Below, piece after piece: positions 39,501-51,800 of a DNA stretch of 64,000 bases (positions are counted from its first letter, which is position 1; the number at the start of each line of letters is the position of its first letter). The notes beneath the pieces are model-generated. The model did not search any database and was not told where the DNA came from. It saw only the letters and a list, made by a program, of their open reading frames with translations. The stretch covers positions 23,932,001 through 23,996,000 of the forward strand of contig NC_071338.1 in assembly GCF_027744825.2 (NCBI RefSeq), read 5' to 3'. The translations under genes and the position numbers were made by a program. Source of the stretch: Synchiropus splendidus. Its lineage: Eukaryota; Chordata; Actinopteri; Syngnathiformes; Callionymidae.

Positions 39501-42500
39501 TTTCCCTGTGCGAACCGGTTTGAGACCCCTAAGCTTGAAGGTTAAGGACTGAGGATTAAGGGAGGAATTGTAATTCACCCTTGATCGACTCCTGTGAATG
39601 AACCGACTCAAACTAGATCGAAAGGTGTGAGCCGAAGTCCTGCCCAGTTCCAACTACCTTCAACTTCTACTTTTAAACCTATTGCCTCCCCATTCTGTGC
39701 AGTGGCTAAAGTTGAAGCAACTTTTTATCCACGCAGATAAAAATAAAGGTCTGACTCATTTCAGAAAAAGGGCGTATGGATTTTTGAAATCTTTGTTGAC
39801 ACCACTGCAGATACTATTAACATATGAGTCAGTCTGCTGTACCGGAATAGCAATCTTTTATCAACACTGAAGAGGAAACACTCTCTGCATTCTCTTATTT
39901 CATGTCTCCAGACTTGGTCCGAGACTTAATCAGAAATATATTCCCCTTCCTGGATCACAGAGTAATACCAGCCCGGGATGTGAAGGTACAGGTGGCAGCT
40001 TTGGACAGGAAATGGATGCAAAGCAAAGAAAATCGCAAGCTGACAAACAAACAGAATAATAACCTCCAGCAGCCAGACGTCTCTCCCCAGAGAGAAAATG
40101 AATTCGCTGAATTTGATAAGGGCCAACAGGGAGCCTTCACATTTGACAGGTACAACTAAGGAATTTGTCACAGGTTCAAAAACTAATCTAATTTCTTAAA
40201 GAACACACTTGACTGGCGAAACTCTCCAATATTGGATTTTGTTTACCTGCACAATATGTGTAGATTGAAAGCAACACAATGGTAATTGAGGGATTAGACC
40301 TCAACTACACTAGTGGAATGGATTTGTGCCTTTATCTCGGCATTACCAGAAACACTGGAGTTAAGTCACTGCAACAGGTAAACATCTTTTTTTTCAGCGC
40401 AAGAGCTTACAGCTCAGTGTTGAGAAAAACCTCAAATTAACAACCACAAACACGTGTCCATCGCAAGCCTGAAAAGCCAAAGCTTATCTGGACTTACAGC
40501 TCATCTGTTGCTGGGTGGGTCGAAGGACTGAACTTCTCTTTTTCACATTTATCCGCTCAAAGAAAAAAACTCTGAAGTAGTCTGGGGCTAGGATGAAGGC
40601 AGAACCTGCTGCCTGGTTATGGCTTTGGTCAGTGTTCCCATCCGAATAGAACTAAACGTAGAGAAAACCAACAGAGGACCATGACCAATTGGCAGAAAGG
40701 AGCACTACTGACAACTGTCTTTGTTGAAGCAACACTGCTCCACCTAACCCTCACCTTGTCCACCAACCCAATTTCCACAGAGATGCCATACAGATGTCGA
40801 TGCACCTGGCCCACCATTTTGGGGTTTCCAGAGGGGCACAATTCGCTGAGAGGGACCAGCAAGCCTATTGGTTGATGCCCAGCGAGGAATTGTGGCCAAC
40901 CATGTCGACCCCTTTATGACTATTGTTATCCAATTTGCTAATGGCTGCTTCCATTGACCCCCATAGAGCTGGAATCTTTCGAGAATTGTACTTGAGAATG
41001 ACAATGAGGACACTCTCCACGGTCAGCAGATCCTAAACGGATGGTAGACGAGCATCACAATCCATAAAGTGGTCATAACAGATTAAATCTCTTAGGGAAA
41101 GAACCCGTTGAACCATTGCCACGAGGTATGTGGATATTCCGAAGCCTTGCATTACATGCATTAGAAATGCTGAAGGTTTGTTTGTACCATGTCCCCAAGG
41201 TAACCTATACTCCTACTCCTCCCCAGATTTCTCTGACTTCACTCGACCTGAACTCAACAAGACCAATTAGAGTCATTTCTTCTCTCGGAAGCTGCTTGCT
41301 AATCTACCTGTTAATCTCAGACTGCTTCCTGTCCTCACTTGTAAGTCATGCTTTGAACAAAGTTTGGAATATTCTGTCCATGTTGGAGCTAAGTGTTCCA
41401 CTTTTTAATATCTAGATGGCTGATCTGTGCGACAATCTTCAAGCTTAAATAAATAAATGGTAAACCTCTTCCATGATGTCGGTTAGTCATCGCCTAGTGG
41501 TCCATTGGGTAAATACAGGCAGTGTACTGCGGTAGGGGTGAAGAGGATGGTACTCAGCCTTGTGTAGTGATATGTTGATAAGCACTATGAAACAGTGCAC
41601 TCATTTTCTGAGCTGACTAGATGACACTCTTTGTAGTTATGTCTACCAATAGACGATGCTTCATGAAGCTTCATCAGCACATCATCACTTGGTGTTGTCA
41701 TCACACAACCCATTATCATTCAAACAGCGCCAAAAATGGCATCAAATAGCTACTAACTGTCATGTCCATGTTTCTCCATGTCTGTATTGTTATCGTTTTT
41801 CCATGCTTTTATTCTTGTGATTCCCGTTTGTTCCTCTGTTTCCGTTTCCTGTTCTCTCTCCAGCTTACCGAGCGACGCAGTTGTCGTGCATTTTGTCATC
41901 AGACGTTCCACGGATATCAACTCCTTGACGCCAGCTTGTGTCGCCAGATGATTTCTTTGCGTTCCAATGGTAAACTCTCCTCAGACTCTCCTCTCTCACT
42001 AAAGCTCCCTCGAATATTCTAAAGTTATTGCGTGCTTCATTTCTTTTCAGCCGCTTCCTTCGTTCTCGTTTTCTCCTGCTTCGTCGCTGCTTTCATTTTC
42101 CTTCTCCGGTAAATTTCAGCGTGAGTATTTTGTAAGTCTCAAATTTGTTTTCTCATCGATATAGTTATTTCCTCGAGTGTGTGTGTGTGTTTTCCACCAG
42201 TGAGCGCTTTATGTTAATTGGGCCTCGCGAGTATCATCCGAGTGCCTTTGTGTTCTTCCCGTTTTATTAGGCTTGATAATATTTTTTTGTTCCAGGTTTT
42301 CCCCCAGCCCTTTCGTGTAGTTCCCAGTCCGTGTTCTGGTTCCGGCGCCATTTGTTCCTCGTACCTGTTCGTCCGTGTAAAACCCTGTCTTTGTCCATTA
42401 AATCATTAATTTAATCTCCGTGCCTTCTGTCGTCGTCCATTTGCACCTGGGTCTGACCTCAGACATGACACTAACGTTGCTAGCTTTTTCATGTGATGTT

Positions 42501-45500
42501 AGTTAGATGTCACCATACTGACTTAAAACACTGTCAGGACGCGTTGTTTGAGGTGCTTTATATACCAAGCAACACACAAAGTAAGTGGCATCCCATAGCT
42601 AATGGTAGCACCAACCTCCAACTCTGACTCCGCCTTGCCCACGGTGTCAGGATAAGCCGTGGCGATGTGGCCCGTGTGCTTCAACTGCGAGCTTAATGTG
42701 TCAACATGCACTGAGAAATACTGCACCTGAGAAATCCTTCTCTGTGGCACGACTACGTTTTGGACTCGCATTTTGGCAGTCGAGAAAAAGACATAATAGA
42801 AATGGTATGTATCTATAACGGTAAACTTTCTTTAATGGGTTTGAAGGGGGCGCTCTCATTACCAGACCAATTTGTTGTGACGCTCATCCAAACCAACCCG
42901 CTGCTGCTTCCCAGAATGCTGCCTCGCAACAAGATTCCGAAAACACAAGGCGACACAGACTATCCGAGGATGACATGACAGGACTCCCAGCCGTCTCCGC
43001 ATTAATTTCATGTCTGATGCCACAATGACATTGCTCTTGCTGGCTTGATCTTATCTCTCATTAATCCAGTGCTATACTTTCACGCACATGCACACTCGTG
43101 TCGCTGTCAGCACCCGTGAGATCCACAGGGGATGTCAGCGACACCGTGACACCGTACATGACAAAGTCTGCAATTTGCTGGGTTCTGCCTGTCTGCCTGC
43201 TCCTGGATCTGCCATTTGAAGTCGTGCCACCTGTGCCGCCGCCGCGACTCAACGGCTGAACCACTAAAAGCGTCTGCCCTGTTCTCCATCACCTCGAGTT
43301 AATTTTGGAAACACCTGCAATCTGTGATGAGCATCAATTAAAACTTTGACCTGGTCTGTTTGGTGGCGCGGCCCTGCCCTCTAGCTTCATTAAGGCCTTT
43401 TAATTTGGGCCAGTGTATTTTGGGGTGAATATTATTTATGACAGGTATACGTGTGCCAGGTAGCACAGATGCCTAGAGAACATTAAGAGGGCGAGAGAGA
43501 GGCAGACATCTCTTTGTTCAAGGCTCATCCAGAGCTTGCAGCTGGCTCTGCCCGCTCTCCCAATCCTGCCTCCTGTTAGTCGGTTGTCCACGACATGTGG
43601 CAGTCATATTATCCAAATTAGCTGAATCCCCCATCGGTATCAAATCCATAGTTGTGTACTAATGGCCACCTTGCCGATTCATATTTTTGGAAGTTGGATT
43701 TACAGAGATAAGGGCGGATAACAGGTGCAGGGATGGAGGAGAGTGGAGTTTACTAATGAACTTTTGGATGGCAGATTCTGCCCCGGGTCTGTTTTGGGAC
43801 TCCATATGTCGCATTGGACAGTTCACCGACAGCAGACCTGCGGTGGCTCAATGGTTGGACTGGCATTGGGAACACGATGACACAGCCCTGACCACAGGAA
43901 GTTTTCGTTCCACAGAAGCTGGTGTTGGAAAGTAAAATCATTAAAAGTTTGGGGATTGAATCGGCATCCAGGGCTGTAATCATGAGGAAGTATCATATAT
44001 CATGGCAATGCAATATCAGGGTTTCCACCATATTAACTAGTGCCGCCACAGCATCGGGAAAATCATCTCCTAAAAAGATGAGCTGTCATGTGATCTAACG
44101 TATTGAAACAAAACAAATGGGTAACACATCATGGAGGTGGACATGGACAAGACAGCTTTCACTGTGTTATTTGCAGAAAAATCCTGTAAGAAACATCATG
44201 ATAACTGAAGTCCGTTGCTTACGGAACTCAAGTCGCGCATTCTGCCTGCGCATATCAAGAGACGGACTGCGTGAGGACGCACTGGATTGGAGGCTGATTT
44301 ACTTCTCATGTTTAAAAACGAGTGTTTTCACTGTCAACAATTCTGTAACTGACAACACATTCCCCCTCTGTTTCTCAATCACTTTGTTTTATTTCTCTGT
44401 TTTTGTTTTTGTTTTGTTTTTTCCACTGGAATTGTTTCAAAATTGGAAACCCTGAATATGTATTTTATTGTCATAGACAACATTGTGAATGTAAACTGTT
44501 CCTTGATCATTGACCACCAGTTGATCTACTTTACTGTTTAGCAAGGGCTGTTTCTGTTGAACCAGCAACACTCAACAGAAAATATGTCAGACTGAGTACA
44601 TTCCTGTAAGACCTTTTGACTTGGTGAGAAGTCCACCTCAAGTGAGACCCAAATGCTAAAAAGCATTTCACCATTTGACCAAGGTCCAGTCGTGGGGACA
44701 GCAAGAAAAAGGCCCAGAAATATCCTCCAGCTTTTGTGCAAGAACTCTGAGGTGTTTCTGGGCTTCTACGTTTTTGTCCTTTCAAGTCTTTCCCAGCTGA
44801 CCGGACACCTCACCCTAGCTCTATGGGACAGTTTTGACGCCTTTTATAGCCCCAATATTTGCTGCCAAAATGGAAATACGAATATAGTTTGAGCAGTAAA
44901 ATCACGACTACTGCAATAATACTTGAGGCAATCTCTAGCTCGATTCATTCCTCATTCCTGTACACTTGAGGAAGGATACCTCCACCAACCTGGACATGAC
45001 ATTAGGTCTTTTTCTTCAGCTAATTTTAATGTTTGGCTGTGAACCTTCACAGTGAGACCTGAGTTATCAAAGTGAGATACAAATAAATTCAAGCTGAGTT
45101 ATATCAGGTCAAAATTTCTACTGACCAGGAAAGCAGCAGCGCCCCCTATGGCAAGGTACAGTATCAGCTTTAGTGACTGTGTTTTGACTGCGTCTCACTC
45201 TCCGAAATTTTAATATATATTTTTTTAAACATCAATACTTTGGAGCAGCTCTCCTGAATACCCCACAACCTCATACAGACTCCACTGCACAACTCCTTCC
45301 TTCACTTAAATGCCAAATGAGGTGGCATAAAAATCGTATAAATTACATCTGGGCTCAGAGATACCATCTCCCTGCCAGGAAGCATCTGTAAATATTTATT
45401 GCAGAGCACCACTGAAGTGTGGTGGTATGAATGTCTGCCAAGAGAGTGTGTGTGTGTTCCCCCGTGTGCTTGTGTGTGTCCAGCTCTGCTGCAACTCCAG

Positions 45501-45685
45501 CTGCCCACAGCTTGGACAAATATGGTTTTTAGTTGGTCTATTCTTTAACTTAAGTGTTTCCGGTGGTTTAACATAAATGAAGGATATACCCGACATTGGG
45601 CAAGAGTTTCAGTGGAGTCATTTCAGTTGTGTCTGACCTTAACTTTCTTATATAGCCTCAACAAAAAAAGCCTGCCAAATCCTGG

Positions 45686-45748
<63 letters not shown>

Positions 45749-45788
45749 AACAACGATTGACTTTGTTGATATATATATATATAAGTAT

Positions 45789-45829
<41 letters not shown>

Positions 45830-48800
45830 GATATATATACTGTCTTCAGTGTCTTCTTTTTGTTGCACTAAAATAAAAAAAAAATCTAAATCGAAGAGTC
45901 TCCTGAGGACACGTTTGTGATGTCACACGTCTCTACAAATGTGTGAATGTAAACGCTGCTGAAAATGTATCACGGATAGTTGTGGAGCTTAATATATATG
46001 GAAGTATGCAGCTGTTCGTGGAGATGTGGCGGATGCTGACGGCGACAGTCTTTTGTGTACTTGTGCTAGGACTTGGCAAAAGTCACACAAAGGCACGCTC
46101 CTTCTTCCCATATAGAAGTTCAGTCTCATACATTCAAGTAGGTTCCTCATATGGACCAGACACACCAATGATCGTGTGGAAAATCTTTCTGACTCAAATA
46201 ATCTGAACCCAGAAAACAATCCCCACCATGAAAAGGGAGTCAGACTGGTAATAACTTTCTGAATGAATCTCTGATTTGGATTACTTTTACCTTGGGATGT
46301 GGGGTAAAGTAAAAATGACCCGTCCTGTCTTGTCCAAATGCACCACTTCAAATTTAGAGCACAATGTCAGTACAGATTACCAGCAATACCTTTGGTGCAA
46401 TGGTCCGAGAAAATGACCCCTGGTGATACTGATCCAGTGCCGACAGACAAGCAGCAAATGTGTGTCGATGTAACTTATTTCGAACATTACAAATGTTGTG
46501 GTTGGGAGCTCTGTTACCAGTATTTGCCCAAAGCCAAATTTGAGGTTCTATATACCTGGTCCAGTTTCTGCCTTTTCCCTAGCAGTGGCCGTTTCTCATT
46601 GACGGCATTCTATTTTGTTTTGTTTTGCAATACAAGAAAGTAGCATAGCGCATAAAGCAACTTCACACAATGGCAGGAGAAGTCATAACCTGTGAGTACA
46701 GTAACATTTCCTTTCCTTTGCAAGTACATCTTGCGGTTACGGCGTATTATATTACTGTAGGTGAAAGGAATCCAATCCAAGTCCTGCTTAACAGCACATC
46801 CACTTGACCTTGGTGAAAAGACTTTTTCTAACGATTCCTTCCATTTGTGAACTTTTTTATTTCTTCAAATGAAATGATGTTGCATCCAGAAGTTTTGCTT
46901 CTATGCATGTATGTGCTTTTGACTCAAGTAGATTTATTTTATCTTCACCTTGAAATGTCATTGGTGAACTGTTTCTCATCATGAGGATCGTGAACAAAGT
47001 GTGCATGAACAAAACTTGAAAGGAGAAACACAGAAGTCAGATTAAAAACCTAAAAATACAGCAGTATGACTCTTAGGTGGCGCCGCAGCAACAATGAAGC
47101 TTCATGAAACATTATTTCCAGGGCTCAGTAGGTGGTGTTCTTCATTAATAAATAGTGCGAGGTTTCGTTGTTGCTCGCAATATTGTTAGACAGTAGTGTC
47201 TAGAGAACTTCAGAGAGATTAGTATTGCAGGGTTGATGAAACAGTGTCCTAACTTAGAGAGGCCACTAGATGGACCTTTTAGAAATGGTTTCAATGAATT
47301 AGTTGTTGAAGGCCAAGCCTTCTCAAGCAGACAGCACCATCTGGTGGCCTCTGAAAATCAGGACACTGTTTCCTGAAACCTCAACTACCCATCACTACTT
47401 CCCTACAAGCCAAGCTAGGAAGCTAATATCTCATTTTGATACCGTTGCTACCGACTAACAGCAATCCTGGTTCATCGTAACTAAAACATTTCTCAGCAGT
47501 GACTGTCAAAGCTGTAACTTACCGGCATCGTCTGTCCACCGTGCAAGCTGTTGATTGCCGCTTGTGCTTCTGCGTGACTTGAGAATTTGACAAATGCACA
47601 ACCTGGGAACAAAGAAGAAGAGCAAAGAAGGACGTCAGTGTTTATCTTCAGATTAAAAGTAGAAATTCCAGCATTTGTGTGATTATTTTGAGAGCAGCAA
47701 ATTCTCAGAACATCCCGTCCCTCGCACGCTCTCTAATTCCACCCCTTCCACTTCGGAACGTGACGCCAAGGCTTTTAAAAATCCGGATTGTTTGTGATTA
47801 ATAATCTGTTTAATATTTACACATGGCGATTTGTGTGCAGCCACTCATAAAAGAGATTATGATGACAAAGGCAACGCATAATCTGCCCATCAAACCGCAT
47901 CTTTGCTCACATAAAATCTCAGGCTTTGCTCGTAAAGCCGTCCTAAATCTGTTGCGCAGTTAATATTAAAAAGCAAAAATAAAAAAGTCGCCCAGAAGAC
48001 AACAGGCCGCCGCGTTCCCTCATTTACATTTCAAACGATATTAGCCAGAGATTGGAGAGGATAATACAAAAGATGGGGAGCTCTGAATATTCTGAACACA
48101 TGATTAAGTTTGTCTGTTCGGACAGGCACTAAACTAATAGAGCCCAAAGAGAAATGCAGTGAACTAAAATACAGTGGAGCTGAAAGACGGTCATTTTCCT
48201 GAAGCCATTAAATTAAACAAGAGCTATTTCTCCGCGCTTTATGGTCGGCGTCGACTGCACACGTTATTAGTTATGTCCTATTCTTATTCCTGCCTTCAGG
48301 TAGCTCATGTGTTAAGTCAAGAGATACCTAATTAACAAACTCATGAATTAATTCTGCGGCTCTTCTCGCGCCGAGTCGCACCGCTGCTCCGTAACCGGAG
48401 CCAGACTTCCTCCGAGATCCCGTCGCACCCGCTCCCTGTTACACTCGTGTTCATATACATTTATTCATTCGCCCCGATGGAGTTGTGGTGATTAATTTAA
48501 ATTGCAAACCCTGACACCGAGGTGATGTTCTCTCTTTCTGCCGATGACCAGTTCATGTCCACATCTAACAAGTCGCCTCTGTTTCCCAGGGAGAGACGAA
48601 AATAAGCTCCGGGCCATTCCCAGACGAGGCGACGGCGAGGTCAGGATTGTATAGTTTCTAAATATAACTGCACTGGGAGAGTCATTTTGATGTCATTGAG
48701 CTAAATGTCCACTTTGATTCTTATGGAAAACTATCTTTCTCTGCTCACTGTGAAGACAAGTGACCCCGGAGATGCTGGTTGTGAAGGGCTAGCATCACTA

Positions 48801-51800
48801 GCAACGCCTAAAGATTATAAAACAATAATAAAATAAAATAAAATAATAGATGAATGATCAAATTTGTTCCAAAGTCACTAATGTCCATGAAAAACTAAGG
48901 TTGGAAATTCATATCCTGATATATTCTGGGGATATCTCATTAAAAAAAAATGAAATGTTTGTTTATCTTCATCCAGATATTGCCTCAACGTCATGTCTGT
49001 GTCAGCAATGGTATTATATGGCATATTCCCCAGCCCTACTGAAACCATTTTGCCTTAAAAAAAAGCTTTCAAATAAGACCATTCAAGTCAATGGCATTGG
49101 TTTTGCCTTCCTGTCCTTCCTTCTGTTCATGCTCTGCATGTTTGCTTACTCATGCCGTGCTATTTACACCCAGCACATTGTGTTGAGAATTTAAGGCTCA
49201 ACGTTGCCATTTCATTTTCTGACATAGAGAGCTGAGTTGCCTCAAGCTGGATTCAAACCTGCAGTGTCCTGGTCATAAGGCAGTCACACTAACCACTACC
49301 CACCACGGCTTATGAGGTTTGAAGTTGTGAGGGATACAATGGCGGACGGCGTGATTCTCTAAAGCCCACTCAAATGACCCAGTCTGCTGGGTCAAACCTC
49401 AACCATCAACCCGATCTGCTCAAACTCCACAGTTTCCCAGTGAATGTGTTAAGAAAACAACCCAAGTTTTTAAGCGCTGGGCCGAATGCCCTTTATGAAT
49501 ATTGAACTGCTGTCTCCAACACTCTTGTGACACCTCCCTATTTGCCATGATCAGGTGATAGAATTAGGTCAAGCTCCACGTTAGGAGGAACATTTTCAAA
49601 AAAATCACATTGCAAATTCATACTATTTATACTTTAATCGGTGGTAGGAGACGCCATGTTGGGGTTGTATCAATACAGAAGTCGAATCAATAGTCTTGAA
49701 TAACTTTCTGTCTCCTAATGTGGAGGCGCCACATCCTCCTCCACAATAGCCTGAACCAATTTATTGGTTATCGTTCCTTTCTTCTTTTGCCTGGATCACC
49801 AAAAGATAGAAGAAGTGAAAGTGTTGGCAGTGTTTTGTCTTCAGCAAATTCATGGAACAATTATTTCAGACGCATAATGAAGCAAAAGTTTTTGCTTTCC
49901 ATCTCCAAATAGTGGCGAGCACTGTTGTGCCCTCAGGTAGCATGGTAAAGCTTTAGCAGTCTGATACGAGCATAAGTTATTGATGTTTTAACGCGGCCGA
50001 TTGATCCACAACTGCGGTGCCATCAACGTAAGCAGCATCTGAAGTGTCGGATCGAGATATTTACATATTTGAAAGGCAGTATACTCTGCTCAGGTGCCGT
50101 CTAGAAAATGTTGCTCGATGTCTAAAATGACTGACAGCTATTATGATTATGTTATGTGTTAGTTCCAATTCACCCGTTTAGTTTCTACTTACTCCTGTTA
50201 GTGATGTTGGAAGCCAGTGGATAAATCCGAGGGAGAAACATTTATAAATCGTCACAGCTGTTAATAACAGTAGCAAGCTTGTGTTTACTGTGGCATCATT
50301 TCGATTTAAAGCTTTTCTTTTAAGCTGCGCTTCTGTCCTGTTTCGTCATAGCATGAACAGCTACCAGACTTTTCCCTCTTGTATCTGAAGCTTCACTTTC
50401 CACTCAATAGAATATTGGAGAGTTTTGTGTGGTAATGGGGCAGGTTGTAAAGGCCATGTTTTTTTTTTTTTTTTTTTTTTTTGGCCGGTGAAAGGTCCTC
50501 AAAGCAGAGCAGATCTCCAGAGCCAAAGAGAAAAGTCCAAAGAAGCCTTTGATTGTGTCAGAGCACTCCAGTACCCTTCGCTTCACTTGAATACCCCTCA
50601 GGGAAAGAGGCAGCAAAGGTCCTCATCTGTCCGACTGAAATGCATCAGTGTGCCACTTGACTGTAACTGTGTCTTTGTGGAGAACAAATGCCTTTAACCT
50701 TTGGAGTCGAGATAATACGGGGCGGTTTGTTGTTCCAGAAGCATTTGATCTGGATGGGAACCGCACTGTGGTAGTATTTGAAATTGTGCCAAAACCCACT
50801 GACCCGTGTGGCTTTGCCCAGTTGGTGAAATAATTTTGCAGTTAGAGAAACGTGTCAGTGATGCTAACTTGCCCTCCAGCAGTCATTTGGTGAGTCACAT
50901 TTAACAGGATTAAAGCCATGTGGCAAAACATCATGAGGATAGGTTCGGAGAATCAGATCAGGGGCTGTTTTACCTATTGAAAGTTTAAAAAACAACTATT
51001 AATTCTAGTCAGACAATGTCATTCAGCTGTGTTTATACTGTAGCCATAAGCACTGCCACTGCTGGTGATTGTGGTGAATATGGCTCGAGGGCTGTCGTTC
51101 ATAGATCAGGAAGTTGTTCCCACCAAACTCGCAGCCGGATATTGACCAGCGAAATTAAACCCAGGACAAAATTTCATGTTCTGTGACTCAAAACTAAAAA
51201 AAAAAAGCAAATATGTACACAAGATGAAATGACCTTTTTCATTGACCGTGAAATAAAAGGAACACCGGAATCTCAAAATAAATGAAAGCGCCGGCGCCTC
51301 ATAAATTACAGCGCACGTTCAGGTTTTTGAATTTGATCGCTCAGATTGAGTCGGAGGGGGGAGGAAAAGCGAGATTGTATTGCTTTCAAAGCGAGAGGAT
51401 CCGCTCTGCCTTTTGAATTCCCTGGGTAATAATATGTACGCGCGATTTCCATCCCGGTGGATGGTTGACATTTATAACGCAACTTAATTATAGACCTAAA
51501 AGCCATCTCTCTATTATTCCTGACAATTCGAGGCCCCATTCCACTCTGGCGGCAAGTGTCGCACTTTGAAAGTACTTTGAGGTGCCGCGTCGTAGCAAGA
51601 TGGATGTTAAACTTCTCGGCCTTTTTATTGGGTGAGGAGGAGGTGCCAAAAAAGCTTCTGAGGAGCATAAATTTACATCAACGGGGGGACCGAGCCTTCA
51701 TCATGGAACAGATAGCACTGTCAATTTCAAGGTCTGTCTCATTCAAATTAGAGGAACCTCATCCCTAGTGAGGCGGCTGGCAAAATAATTTGCCGTAACA

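Larger units (their letters stand above)
35863..47522 (-). other. celf6: celf6 intron (11.7 kb)
   Basis: Intron downstream of the 80-nt RRM2 exon. It contains an hAT-like element (36261-36834), a solo LTR (41758-42470), an hAT-like MITE (44017-44454), (TA)n and (GATA)n at 45687-45829, and foldback elements (41565-41690, 47078-47170 and 47208-47400). No additional exon is recognised. Confidence 0.85.
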
